A DNA stretch of 64,000 nt from Alkalihalophilus pseudofirmus (lineage in GTDB: Bacteria > Bacillota > Bacilli > Bacillales > Bacillaceae_D): assembly GCF_029094545.1 (NCBI RefSeq), contig NZ_CP117835.1:1592001-1656000 (forward strand), in the 5' to 3' direction. The position numbers were made by a program, and so were the translations under genes. This document shows positions 37,601 through 44,874 of the stretch, one piece after another. Numbering within the stretch: position 1 is the first letter of the stretch; the number at the start of each line of letters is the position of its first letter. The notes beneath the pieces were generated by a model. The model had not been told where the DNA came from. It made no database searches and saw only the letters and a list, made by a program, of their open reading frames with translations.

Positions 37601-37751
37601 GCTTTAATGCGTTTTGATCTATGTTTATTTTTAAGTTAAGCTGTTTTCTATTTACAACTTTTTGTAATTGTTTGATTGAAGTATTGATTTCCGAAACAGA
37701 AGCACCTTGATTTATGCCTGCCGTTATGAGAAAGCGAATATCACTACTCAT
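28590..37751 (-). CDS. Tape measure protein with two wall-hydrolase domains, five exons
   Basis: Predicted spliced product of 2,658 residues. Exons: 37751-36444, 36182-36129, 35823-35765, 35460-35103 and 34787-28590. Junction residues read LNEVD/NNFAI, IQKAG/GAANT, HATAI/GQVTR and YLDSH/EAKINK, giving a continuous TP901-type tape measure core. It sets tail length and enters the cell wall at infection. Coiled coils fill much of the length. A lytic transglycosylase (SLT) domain lies near residues 1490-1620 (catalytic Glu in IKAESNFNPN), and an NlpC/P60 domain near 1650-1770 (Cys in ADCSQF, His in FSHVGIY). Hydrophobic segments occur near residues 740-790. Unspliced RNA meets stops right after each 5' splice site. 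SPbeta YomI/CwlP is the likely counterpart. Confidence 0.85.
34788..35102 (-). ncRNA. Group I intron 4 of the tape measure gene, 315 nt
   Basis: P7 elements CCTCAACGACTACC and GTATAGTCTACTCCC are present on the - strand. P1: exon GCAU before the 5' site pairs with GUGC in the intron, leaving U.G at the cut. The 3' end is ...AAAAAGG, and exon 5 starts GAA GCA. No ORF. It shares its R/S elements and 3' end with intron 1. Confidence 0.88.
35461..35764 (-). ncRNA. Group I intron 3 of the tape measure gene, 304 nt
   Basis: P7 elements GTAACGACCATCC and AGATATGGTCTAATCC. P1: exon GCGAU pairs with GUCGC. The intron ends ...AAATG and the next exon starts AGGTCAAG, so it falls inside an Ile codon (AT|A). 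No ORF. Closest in its core to the 17-kb intron and intron 2. Confidence 0.88.
35824..36128 (-). ncRNA. Group I intron 2 of the tape measure gene, 305 nt
   Basis: P7 elements GTGCAACGACTATCCC and GATATAGTCTGTGCG. P1: exon GGGU pairs with GCCC. The 3' end is ...AAAACG and exon 3 starts GGA GCG. A GACAATCCTGTGCCAAGCC segment matches the Q region of the 17-kb intron. No ORF. Confidence 0.88.
36183..36443 (-). ncRNA. Group I intron 1 of the tape measure gene, 261 nt
   Basis: The clearest of the set: a P element (GCTGGAAACCCCTTAGAGC), a Q element (GGGCAATCAGCAG), R (CTCAACGACTACC) and S (TATAGTCTACTCCC) in the right order. P1: exon GGAU pairs with GUCC. The 3' end is ...AAAAAGG and exon 2 starts AAC AAT. 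No ORF. Confidence 0.9.
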
Positions 37752-37781
37752 AGTTTCACTCCTTTCTAAAAATAAATAAAA

Positions 37782-37809
37782 AAAGACAGCTCAATAATTA
37801 ACTGTCTTT
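37782..37809 (-). terminator. Terminator after the lipoprotein gene
   Basis: AAAGACAG and CTGTCTTT form an 8-bp stem overlapping the last codons of the lipoprotein gene, followed on the - strand by TTTTTATTTATTTT. It insulates the lipoprotein transcript from the tape measure gene 46 bp downstream. Confidence 0.7.
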
Positions 37810-38214
37810 AAAGGAACTTATTAGATTTTCTAGGCTTTCAATTTCAACAAGTGTATCAATTAAGTAATCATTTCCATTAGATTCTAATTCATATATATTA
37901 GCTCGGAATGTAACTATCATAGAAAAAGTATTCATAATCAGTGTTTGCTCACCAATGTTAAATTCTTCAAGATTTTCATAGTATTTTTCAACAAAACTGA
38001 TAATAACTTGGTCTTCATCTTTTGTAGTATTTTCTTTTTTAGCTACTGATTCTTTCAGTATGTTGATAATCAGGTGAGATGAATTCCAAAGTTCATGGTC
38101 AATCATTTCAGGTGACTCTCCATATAAGTTATCGCTTGCTTGAGATGAAGAATTGCATGCTGATAGCAATAATATTGAAAATATAACTCCAAATAAAACC
38201 ACTCTTTTAAGCAT
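37798..38214 (-). CDS. Prophage lipoprotein
   Basis: A 138-residue protein started at the ATG at 38214 (AAAGGG 8 bp upstream); the open frame can start three codons earlier at GTG. It has a lipoprotein signal: MLKRVV, a hydrophobic core, and the lipobox LLSAC. The mature part is acidic and helical, with no enzyme motif. It would be anchored outside the membrane. Small phage lipoproteins such as Ltp of TP-J34 block superinfection by acting on the tape measure; this gene sits just upstream of the tape measure gene. That function is only a suggestion. Confidence 0.75.
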   Translation of the reverse strand: MLKRVVLFGVIFSILLLSACNSSSQASDNLYGESPEMIDHELWNSSHLIINILKESVAKKENTTKDEDQVIISFVEKYYENLEEFNIGEQTLIMNTFSMIVTFRANIYELESNGNDYLIDTLVEIESLENLISSFKDS

Positions 38215-38222
38215 ATAAAACA

Positions 38223-38289
38223 CCCTTTCACATATAGAATATACCTACTATTTTATTGGTATGTATTTCCTATAGTATATATGAAAGGG
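38223..38289 (-). promoter_or_regulatory. Long hairpin covering the lipoprotein ribosome site
   Basis: CCCTTTCACATATA (38223-38236) and TATATATGAAAGGG (38276-38289) are 14-bp inverted arms with one mismatch and a 39-nt loop. On the - strand transcript the 3' arm contains the GAAAGGG ribosome site of the lipoprotein gene, so folding would lower its translation, or the pair may be an operator. Confidence 0.5.
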
Positions 38290-38299
38290 GAGGGGTGTA

Positions 38300-39940
38300 T
38301 CAACTTACAATCTTATCAATTTTAGAACTTAGCTTTATTTTTAAATTATTTATGTCCTCGGGATATAAAGCAATGAAATGGTATTTATCTAGCGATTCAT
38401 AGAACTCGACTTTTCTTTTTGTTTTATGCTGATACTCTTGCCAAATATCGCCTCTGTCCCCCATTAAACCAAAGTACTCTACTATTATATTGTCATTTAT
38501 AATCCAATCGGGGATATAACTTTCGTTGTGTTTCACATTATGAAATAAATTTCTACTTTTGTAAGTTGGTCTTTTAACTTTATTATATTTTGTTATTAAG
38601 TAATCATGAATAAGTTTCTCAGGTTTAGATAGCAATTTAGTGCCATCAATTGATATATTTTGTTTGTTGAACTTATACTGCGGATATATTAATCCTAGTA
38701 TAAACTCTGAGTCATACATTGAATATAGAGTAGTCAAAGAGTAAGCTTCAAAGAAATCCTTAAGTCTGATATTATGAAGTTCGCTAACCGAATTAACCTC
38801 TCCAGATTCTATTATTTTATTCACAAGCCATTCATATGCCTCTCTAACATTTTTGGGATCACTCCAGTACTTCTGAGGGACTCTAGTAATCTCCCAATGT
38901 TTCCATTTGTTAGGGAATTTATAATTTACGGCAGAATATATCGATAAATTAAAACAGTGAGTTAAGAAGGAGAGGAGTCCATATCTTTCGAACAATTCTC
39001 TGCTAATAACTTTTGGTACGTCATCCTCGGTTTTAATAACTCCGTCTTTGTGTAGCTCATCAAAAAACCAAGTTAACACCTTTTCTTTACTTAGTTCATT
39101 TTTATAAAAGTTTTTATGAACAGGAAGATTCCACTCTTTAAATGTTTCGGGATATGCTGTAATCAACACTTTAGAAAAAGACCCGCTATAATAAGTAATC
39201 AAAGAGCCTAATCCATAATCTGAAAGAATCTTTTTCATTCCCTTAAACCGAGCAATATCCTCGAATTTCTCTATTCTTTCATCTTTAATCATTTCTTCTA
39301 TGAGCCAATCCACCGCCCATTTTACATTATCTATGTTTCTCCAAAAGTTTTTAGGAACTCTGTTGAATTTCCAAGGCTCGAACTCTCCATTGAAAGCACT
39401 GGTTAAAATATCTGAAAGACCAAAACTATCTGAAATAGGTGTTAGTCTGTATTTTAAAAATGCTTTTTTATCCACCATCTTAGGAACATCTTGTAACGAT
39501 TTTAATTCATTTGCATCAATCATCATTTCCACCATATGTGAGACTAAGCTTTTTGCCTCTTCGAGAGTTATGTTGCTAAAGTAGCAATTTGGAAAGGTTT
39601 TGCGTTTTCCACTTAGAATTTCTTTATAGATGGACAGTTTATCCAACTCTTTACCACGTTTAATCATATTTAACCCGTTTAACTTATCCTTGCAATTTTT
39701 ACAGTTAATTTTAATATTATTGTTAATTCGATATTTATATGTGTCATTTCTAGTACTGAATTTAACTCTACAATTATCGCAATATACATCGATAACGTGT
39801 TTGGTCTGATCGGTTAGATGTAAAGCGTCTACTTCAAATTCTTCGAACATCTTTGTAAATTTATACCCTAAAGATAAAAAATGTTGCTTGTTCTTTGAGC
39901 CCCACTTCACCTTAATCTTCTGATTTTCTACAATCGCCAT
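38300..39940 (-). CDS. Putative Vsr/PD-(D/E)XK-like free-standing endonuclease
   Basis: A 546-residue protein. An N-terminal zinc ribbon (YCDNCRVKFST ... NCKNCKDKL, about residues 50-85) is followed by three to four ~85-residue helical repeats recognisable by W/F...NV..A..WL..E.I and YGL.SL patterns. The C-terminal ~110 residues have EKLIHDYL, PDWIINDNIIVEYFG, a KTKRKVEFY helix and FIALYPEDI, which looks like a Vsr-type or PD-(D/E)XK nuclease core. DNA-binding repeats plus a nuclease suggest a homing endonuclease. It lies two genes upstream of the four-intron tape measure gene. Assignment by motif only. Confidence 0.6.
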   Translation of the reverse strand: MAIVENQKIKVKWGSKNKQHFLSLGYKFTKMFEEFEVDALHLTDQTKHVIDVYCDNCRVKFSTRNDTYKYRINNNIKINCKNCKDKLNGLNMIKRGKELDKLSIYKEILSGKRKTFPNCYFSNITLEEAKSLVSHMVEMMIDANELKSLQDVPKMVDKKAFLKYRLTPISDSFGLSDILTSAFNGEFEPWKFNRVPKNFWRNIDNVKWAVDWLIEEMIKDERIEKFEDIARFKGMKKILSDYGLGSLITYYSGSFSKVLITAYPETFKEWNLPVHKNFYKNELSKEKVLTWFFDELHKDGVIKTEDDVPKVISRELFERYGLLSFLTHCFNLSIYSAVNYKFPNKWKHWEITRVPQKYWSDPKNVREAYEWLVNKIIESGEVNSVSELHNIRLKDFFEAYSLTTLYSMYDSEFILGLIYPQYKFNKQNISIDGTKLLSKPEKLIHDYLITKYNKVKRPTYKSRNLFHNVKHNESYIPDWIINDNIIVEYFGLMGDRGDIWQEYQHKTKRKVEFYESLDKYHFIALYPEDINNLKIKLSSKIDKIVS

Positions 39941-39987
39941 CCCTCACCACTCCCCATAATCACTAATCTAATCATTCAACTATCCAA

Positions 39988-40188
39988 TCAATCCTCCAGC
40001 ACATCCACTAACTCAACATCCTCATCGTGAACATACATATCACCTATGTATTTACCATTTCCATCATATAGCTTAATAGTCTTACCGACCATGTTTACAT
40101 TATGATATCCATGTTTACGCCTCTCAATTTCATCTTCATTACACTTTACAGATACAGTGAGTTTTAACTCTCCGAATATTTCATACAC
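39988..40188 (-). CDS. Hypothetical small protein
   Basis: A 66-residue acidic protein starting at GTG 40188, with AGAGGAGA 11 bp upstream. It looks like a small beta barrel (KLTVSVKCNEDE, GKTIKLYDGNGKYIGDMYVHDEDVELVD). No family recognised. It is divergent from the ribbon-helix-helix gene at 40410 and may be controlled by the palindrome between them. Confidence 0.5.
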   Translation of the reverse strand: MYEIFGELKLTVSVKCNEDEIERRKHGYHNVNMVGKTIKLYDGNGKYIGDMYVHDEDVELVDVLED

Positions 40189-40328
40189 AATAGTTGATCT
40201 CCTCTACAATTGGAATGTTTTTCTTGTTAGCTTTATAATACTACAACTAACTACATGTGTAAAGTAGTTTCTTTATAAAAGTGTAAAATTATTTATTGTG
40301 CATAAAGAGTTGATAAACTGTGTAGCAA

Positions 40329-40355
40329 CTACTATAATGTTATATAACGTAGTAG
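40329..40355. promoter_or_regulatory. 27-bp palindrome, probable operator of the RHH regulator
   Basis: The sequence from CTACTA (40329) to TAGTAG (40355) is an almost perfect palindrome centred on GTTATATAAC. Related half-sites such as ACTACAACTA and GTAGTAG/TGTAGTT occur nearby. It lies in the divergent gap between 40188 and 40410, as expected for an operator read by a ribbon-helix-helix dimer. Confidence 0.6.
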
Positions 40356-40409
40356 CTCATTGTAGTTTAATGAAGTTTATTTAAATTTAAGTAAGGTGAG
40401 GGGAATAGG

Positions 40410-40598
40410 GTGGCTAGAAAAGTCGTTAGAAAGAGATCGCAAATCAACGCAACAATAAACAAAGAACTGCACGAGGAAATTAGAAATCTCTCTTTAGAAA
40501 CCGATATCCCAATCTCCAAGCTATTAGACAAAGCAATTGAAATGTTGTTGAATGAAATGGTTGAGAAGCAAGGATATGTAAGGATATCTAAAAACTAA
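40410..40598 (+). CDS. Ribbon-helix-helix regulator (Arc/MetJ type)
   Basis: A 62-residue basic protein starting with GTG after AAGGTGAGG. The pattern RSQINATINKELHEEIRNLS..TDIPISKLLDKAIEMLL is a complete ribbon-helix-helix domain: a beta strand for DNA reading followed by two helices. It is on the + strand, against the surrounding late genes, and faces the palindrome at 40329-40355. It probably represses its own promoter and perhaps the divergent gene. Confidence 0.8.
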   Translation: MARKVVRKRSQINATINKELHEEIRNLSLETDIPISKLLDKAIEMLLNEMVEKQGYVRISKN

Positions 40599-40723
40599 AA
40601 CAAAGAAACCATTTCTTTATCTGTAAGTAGGGTAGGGGAGTGGTTTTTGGTTTTTATATGTGGATTTGTTGTTGGATGCTGCGATCCCTAAATATTCTAA
40701 CTAAATAATGTCAACCAACACAA

Positions 40724-40762
40724 AAACCTCCACACACTCACAATAGAGTAGGGGGGAGGTTT
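40724..40762 (-). terminator. Terminator after the toxin gene
   Basis: AAACCTCC (40724-40731) pairs with GGAGGTTT (40755-40762); the - strand continues TTTGTG. It ends the toxin-antitoxin transcript. Confidence 0.65.
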
Positions 40763-41141
40763 AATCTTTTCGTGCTTTTTCAATTTTTAGCTTATTCTTT
40801 CTAATAAGCCGTATTAACATTTTCTTAGGAATGTCTTCCTGTTTGTTTTTAGAGTAAATATTGAGTAGATATACCGTGTTTTCACTTGTTACTAAATATT
40901 CTATTACTCTAAACCCACCTGACAATCCTTTGTTTGCACTTGAGTTCTTCATCCGCTTTTTAAATACTTTATTGCCGTCATTGGCAACGCCCTGAATATC
41001 TTCTCCAAGATTACCATTGTCTTCAATATCAGCTAGCAGTTCTTCATAATCATCAACCATTTTGGGATATTTCTTAAGCAGTTTTCTAAACTCTGCTTCA
41101 AATGTTGGGGTAGTTTCAACTGTGTATTTTAGTTCGGTCAT
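40761..41141 (-). CDS. RelE/HigB-like toxin
   Basis: A 126-residue protein when started at the ATG at 41141, four bases after the antitoxin stop; longer starts overlap the antitoxin. It has a RelE-superfamily look: a helical hairpin (FEAEFRKLLKKYPKMVDDYEEL), the strand segment GGFRVIEYLV, and YLLNIYSKNKQEDI followed by a basic C-terminal helix. Such toxins usually cleave mRNA at the ribosome. The operon with a small upstream partner supports a type II system; whether it is active is unknown. Confidence 0.72.
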   Translation of the reverse strand: MTELKYTVETTPTFEAEFRKLLKKYPKMVDDYEELLADIEDNGNLGEDIQGVANDGNKVFKKRMKNSSANKGLSGGFRVIEYLVTSENTVYLLNIYSKNKQEDIPKKMLIRLIRKNKLKIEKARKD

Positions 41142-41145
41142 AATG

Positions 41146-41289
41146 TTATTTTCTGCGAAGCTCCTTGAGGAATTCTCTACCTGATTTTTTACGTAGTTGA
41201 CCATTTTGAATCATTTCAACCTCACGTAAAGCTTTTTGAGTTTTTCGATGAGATTTCTTTGGAGTGGCTTCAAGTGTTTGTGGACTCAT
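41146..41289 (-). CDS. Small antitoxin-like protein
   Basis: A 47-residue very basic protein (MSPQTLEATPKKSHRKTQKALREVEMI ... FLKELRRK) with an AGGAGAAAGAT ribosome site and ATG at 41289. It precedes the RelE-like gene by 4 bp, the usual antitoxin-first order. No DNA-binding fold can be recognised in so short a chain; the antitoxin role follows from position. Confidence 0.55.
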   Translation of the reverse strand: MSPQTLEATPKKSHRKTQKALREVEMIQNGQLRKKSGREFLKELRRK

Positions 41290-41451
41290 ATCTTTCTCCT
41301 CCTCTTTACACATATACTCACCGCCCGTTAATTAAAGTGGTATTAGTATATGGTTGTCTATAAGGAAATTATACCAATTTTTGTTGACAAAGACAACACT
41401 AAAGGTTAACGGGGAGTGGCGTTATTTAATGAAGTACTGTGATGACTAACG

Positions 41452-41628
41452 TTATTTTCTAGTAAATGAAGAAAGGATATTCGCTTCGGTAGGATGCTTA
41501 GGTCTAACACGCCCAGATATTAAATTCCTTTTCTTGGTCTCTGACTGGAATCTTGAAATGGCATCAGCATATTTAATATTATTCTTTCTGACCCGATCCT
41601 CAATTTGATTCAATGGTATTCTTTTCAT
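41452..41628 (-). CDS. Small basic phage protein
   Basis: A 58-residue basic protein (MKRIPLNQIEDRVRKNNIKYADAISRFQSETKKRN ... FTRK), with AAGGTGGCGGTAAA before the ATG at 41628. One predicted helix and a disordered basic tail. No family recognised. It stands alone between the toxin-antitoxin pair and the palindrome at 41689. Confidence 0.5.
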   Translation of the reverse strand: MKRIPLNQIEDRVRKNNIKYADAISRFQSETKKRNLISGRVRPKHPTEANILSSFTRK

Positions 41629-41914
41629 TTTACCGCCACCTTAGTATTTCTCTATTTGAAGGTAATTGTAACGCTTGAGGAGAGTTCTATTCAATAATTA
41701 TTGAATGATATTCGAATTTATTCTCAGCGTAAGCCGCAGACACTAAAAGTTGTATTTTAAGAAGTGTCTAAAACCTTGATTTTACTAGGTTTTTTGCATG
41801 TGTATTTTCCAATAAAAGTGTCATTTTATTGTGTGATGTGCTGCGTACAATTTGTCATTTAGTCACATGTAGACTACCCAAGGGAAGGGTAGTGTAAATC
41901 TAAATAAATGGTAA
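41629..41914. promoter_or_regulatory. Intergenic control region with an 18-bp palindrome
   Basis: ATTCAATAATTATTGAAT at 41689-41706 is a perfect 18-bp palindrome upstream of the small gene at 41628 and a candidate operator. Further right, AAAACCT/AGGTTTT (41770-41793) is a hairpin with a T run on the + strand, and ACTACCC/GGGTAGT (41873-41893) is a hairpin just after the recombinase-like gene. No gene is seen here. Confidence 0.55.
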
Positions 41915-42916
41915 TTAGAATATTTGATTTCGCTCTTCTTCAAAGTCTCTAAGGTCGTAATGCTTGATCGTTGTGGAAACATCGTTATGCTGGGCAACGA
42001 ACTTTGAAACAATCTCCAATGGAACTTTTTTAATTTCTAATAAGTATGTAATAGCAGAAGCTTTAAAGATATGAGGATTAATTCGTCTACCTAGAATATC
42101 ACTTAAGATATCTGAACAGAAGTAATCTGCCCAAGACTCAGACATCATCTTAGGTTCACCTTTATATTTCGTTGAGAAGATATATTCACACTCATAATCT
42201 CTTTTGTCAATCCACTTCTTCATATATTCTAATGCTTCTTTATTGATCATGTAATTCAGAGGCTTTCCTTCTCCAGTACCTTTTCCCATGACTAGATGAG
42301 ATAGCACATAGTTCTGACCTTCAGGAATTTCATAATCTAATATCTCAGTTTTAAATTGAATAATCTCGGCTCTACGTGCTCCAACATTAAATGCAGTTGA
42401 TAGCCAAGCCATACCCAAATAATTCTCATCTGATTCAAGAACTTTCATCATATCCTGATATTCTTCATATGTAATCTTTACTTTGTCATATGTTTGAGTT
42501 TTAGGAATAGGAGGGAGACCACGAGTAAAGTTTCTAAACTTTTCATACCTGTCATCATCTTCTGCAACGATGTTCTCAATGTAGTTGTTCAGACTGGATA
42601 CAGCAGCTTTCTTGAGTGCTTGCCCACTAGATGACATTCCTCTGTTTTTTAGGAAGCTAAGATATCTAAGAAAGTCACGCTTAGAAATTTTATATAAAGG
42701 TTTACCATTTAGTGAAGTCTCAACCCAATAGAAAAACTGTTTAAGGGCAGAAGTATATTGTAGAAATGTTTTCTTTCTAAAAGTATTAACTTCTAGAAAT
42801 TCTTTGACTAACTCTCTATGATCCTCTGAAACAGTGCTCCACATCTCAGGAGTTACATCTGGCAATTTCTTTGCTCGTTCCCTAAGCATATTTTTCTCAA
42901 TTTTAATCTCCGACAT
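41915..42916 (-). CDS. Tyrosine-recombinase-like protein (YomM type)
   Basis: A 333-residue protein with a core-binding domain (about residues 35-125) and a tyrosine-recombinase catalytic fold. Visible catalytic positions: Arg181 in GARRAE, Lys212 in MGKGTGE, His282 and Lys285 in PHIFKAS, His310 in AQHND and Tyr320 in KHYD. The usual HxxR is HxxK here, so strand-transfer activity is doubtful. It is buried in the structural operon rather than at an attachment site, as SPbeta YomM is; YomM has been linked to lysogeny control. I infer a similar regulatory role, since integration is the job of the serine recombinase. Confidence 0.8.
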   Translation of the reverse strand: MSEIKIEKNMLRERAKKLPDVTPEMWSTVSEDHRELVKEFLEVNTFRKKTFLQYTSALKQFFYWVETSLNGKPLYKISKRDFLRYLSFLKNRGMSSSGQALKKAAVSSLNNYIENIVAEDDDRYEKFRNFTRGLPPIPKTQTYDKVKITYEEYQDMMKVLESDENYLGMAWLSTAFNVGARRAEIIQFKTEILDYEIPEGQNYVLSHLVMGKGTGEGKPLNYMINKEALEYMKKWIDKRDYECEYIFSTKYKGEPKMMSESWADYFCSDILSDILGRRINPHIFKASAITYLLEIKKVPLEIVSKFVAQHNDVSTTIKHYDLRDFEEERNQIF

Positions 42917-42958
42917 TAAATCACCTACCTTTTAATTTCAATTACCATACTTTATTTA

Positions 42959-43387
42959 TTACATTACATTAAACCCACGCTTACGAAGATCGCTCAAGAA
43001 AGCAGCTCTTAAACCTGCGTCATTCTTCAATTCTTCCACAGCAGTGTCTCTAAATCTACGAGGGACATTTTCAAAAGGGAAGGACATTGTATATCCATCT
43101 GCTTCGTGGACAATGTAGGCAATGTCTTTTCCATCTTCGTTACGTGTATTGACAATCATTAAACCATCAATGGTTAACTGAACTTCCCAAGACTCTTTTA
43201 GTTGTCCTGTACGTGTGTAAAACTGAGGATTATAAGATTGATATACCTCTACTTCAACATGTCTCTTAGCAGTTTCTACAGCATGCCTAGCTACACTACC
43301 TTGCTTATCACGTAGAGTAGAGTTGACTGCAGCTTCAATTCCTGCAAACAAACTACCTAAATCAGTAAAATTTTTACTCCTTACCAT
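42959..43387 (-). CDS. Tail completion / HK97-gp10-like protein
   Basis: A 142-residue protein with the layout of HK97 gp10-type proteins: an N-terminal helix (LFAGIEAAVNSTLRDKQGSVARHAVETAKRHV), then YTRTGQLKESWEV and a short beta part with AYIVHEADGY. Such proteins join head and tail tube. It precedes the recombinase-like gene and follows the tail assembly chaperone-like gene, a standard place for tail genes. Confidence 0.6.
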   Translation of the reverse strand: MVRSKNFTDLGSLFAGIEAAVNSTLRDKQGSVARHAVETAKRHVEVEVYQSYNPQFYTRTGQLKESWEVQLTIDGLMIVNTRNEDGKDIAYIVHEADGYTMSFPFENVPRRFRDTAVEELKNDAGLRAAFLSDLRKRGFNVM

Positions 43388-43422
43388 GTCATCACACCTT
43401 TAAATAAAAGAACGCTTTTAAC

Positions 43423-44004
43423 TTATTGAACGATTTCTGCACCTAGCTCATCATCAAGTTTTTCTAACTTCTTCTCAGCAGTTGTTTCAGCTTTCACTTT
43501 TACTTGTTCAAAAGCTTTCTCAATAACTTCACGATTTTTCAAATCTAATTTCTCCATCTTTTGATTGATCTGCTCTTGAACACGTTGCATCTGTTCTGCA
43601 GCTTGAACTTTACGTTGGAACATATCTTGAATCTTCATTAGTTCATCTTGGTCAAACATATCTTCCATCATTTGATAGAAGTAATCCGATCCAATTAATG
43701 CATTGCATTGTTGAATCTTTTCTTTAATGTCCTCAGAGATATCATTACCTAGTTCTGTAAAGTATTTAATAGCTAAAAACATTAGGTATGATTGCTCATA
43801 TGTATAATCTATTTCAATTCCTAAATCTTGAATTTGAGGAATGTCATTTACGTATTCATTAATCAACTCTTCAACCGTTGAAAGCTTAAAGACAGGGTTG
43901 TATTTTAATGTTTCTCCATCCTCAAAAGTATGAGGGACACGTTTATCTAAATCTTTATTATGTTGCTCAATCTTTTTAAGTGTTAATTTCTTAGCTTTTG
44001 CCAC
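43423..44004 (-). CDS. Tail assembly chaperone-like protein
   Basis: A 193-residue mostly helical protein located between the tail-tube gene and the tail completion gene. The C-terminal third is a charged coiled coil (FQRKVQAAEQMQRVQEQINQKM...). Position between tube and tape measure is where tail assembly chaperones lie, but the intervening accessory island is unusual, and no frameshift pair is visible. Role uncertain. Confidence 0.45.
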   Translation of the reverse strand: MAKAKKLTLKKIEQHNKDLDKRVPHTFEDGETLKYNPVFKLSTVEELINEYVNDIPQIQDLGIEIDYTYEQSYLMFLAIKYFTELGNDISEDIKEKIQQCNALIGSDYFYQMMEDMFDQDELMKIQDMFQRKVQAAEQMQRVQEQINQKMEKLDLKNREVIEKAFEQVKVKAETTAEKKLEKLDDELGAEIVQ

Positions 44005-44084
44005 TCATATCAACTCCTTTTAATCGTAAAATGGGCAGAACTACATAAAGTAATCCTACCCATAATTTTAACTTATTTTATTTA

Positions 44085-44825
44085 TTAACCTTCGATTGGA
44101 ATTCGCTTAATTGTTCCAATTGTATCGCTACGTTCTGGCTTAAGAACTCGGAACGACATTTCTTGTACAGAGGCTTCACGAGCAGAAGAAGTGTTAAATG
44201 AGAAATCAGAACTTGGTTTTACACGAGCATATTCAAACTGAATGTAGTTAGTAGGTTGCTCATCGTGACCAATTTCTAGAGTTTGAAGTACAATGCGAAC
44301 ATCAGCAGGGAACTTAGATGCATTGATATCTAATTGTTGAGTCTTTTCGTTAGTAGCATATGTATAAGTTAATACTTGTACTTCTTCACCATCAGTAAGA
44401 CCGTCTTCGATAGAAACTGATTTTCCAGTGACAGCAGCATTTAGCACTTCTGTTCCATCAGTCTTTTTAATTACCACTTTATCGATATCTAAAGGTTCTT
44501 TATCTAGTTCGAATGTGTATCCATCTGTACTATCTCCTGCAACCTTATACCATTTCGGGAAAGCCCAAGCAACTCCCTCACCAGTAATAATATCAGTACC
44601 AACATGCTTAGCTAATGTCTCAAGTTTAAATGTTGGTGTATTACCTGTAATTTCGATTTCACGCTTACCGTGTAAAATAGCAATTAGTGCATCTCCACGA
44701 CCAGCATTAACATCACTTGTTTCAGTTGTAACGTTGATGTTTGATTCTTGTAGTGTATCGTGAGCTAATACATCACCATCACGATCAATTACTAACATTT
44801 CAAAAATATCTGCGATTAAAGCCAT
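44085..44825 (-). CDS. Major tail (tube) protein candidate
   Basis: A 246-residue beta-rich protein. The N-terminal part has features of siphovirus tube proteins (LIADIFEMLVIDRDGDVLAHDTLQESNINVTTETSDVNAGRGDALIA), with later strands including ADVRIVLQTLEIG and a C-terminal FEYARVKPSSDFSFN. A hairpin after the gene (about 44030-44075) fits a highly expressed structural gene. Tube identity inferred from fold-like pattern and order. Confidence 0.55.
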   Translation of the reverse strand: MALIADIFEMLVIDRDGDVLAHDTLQESNINVTTETSDVNAGRGDALIAILHGKREIEITGNTPTFKLETLAKHVGTDIITGEGVAWAFPKWYKVAGDSTDGYTFELDKEPLDIDKVVIKKTDGTEVLNAAVTGKSVSIEDGLTDGEEVQVLTYTYATNEKTQQLDINASKFPADVRIVLQTLEIGHDEQPTNYIQFEYARVKPSSDFSFNTSSAREASVQEMSFRVLKPERSDTIGTIKRIPIEG

Positions 44826-44874
44826 TCAATACCATCTCCTAAAATTATTTTAATTTATTATAAGTAGGGTTGTA

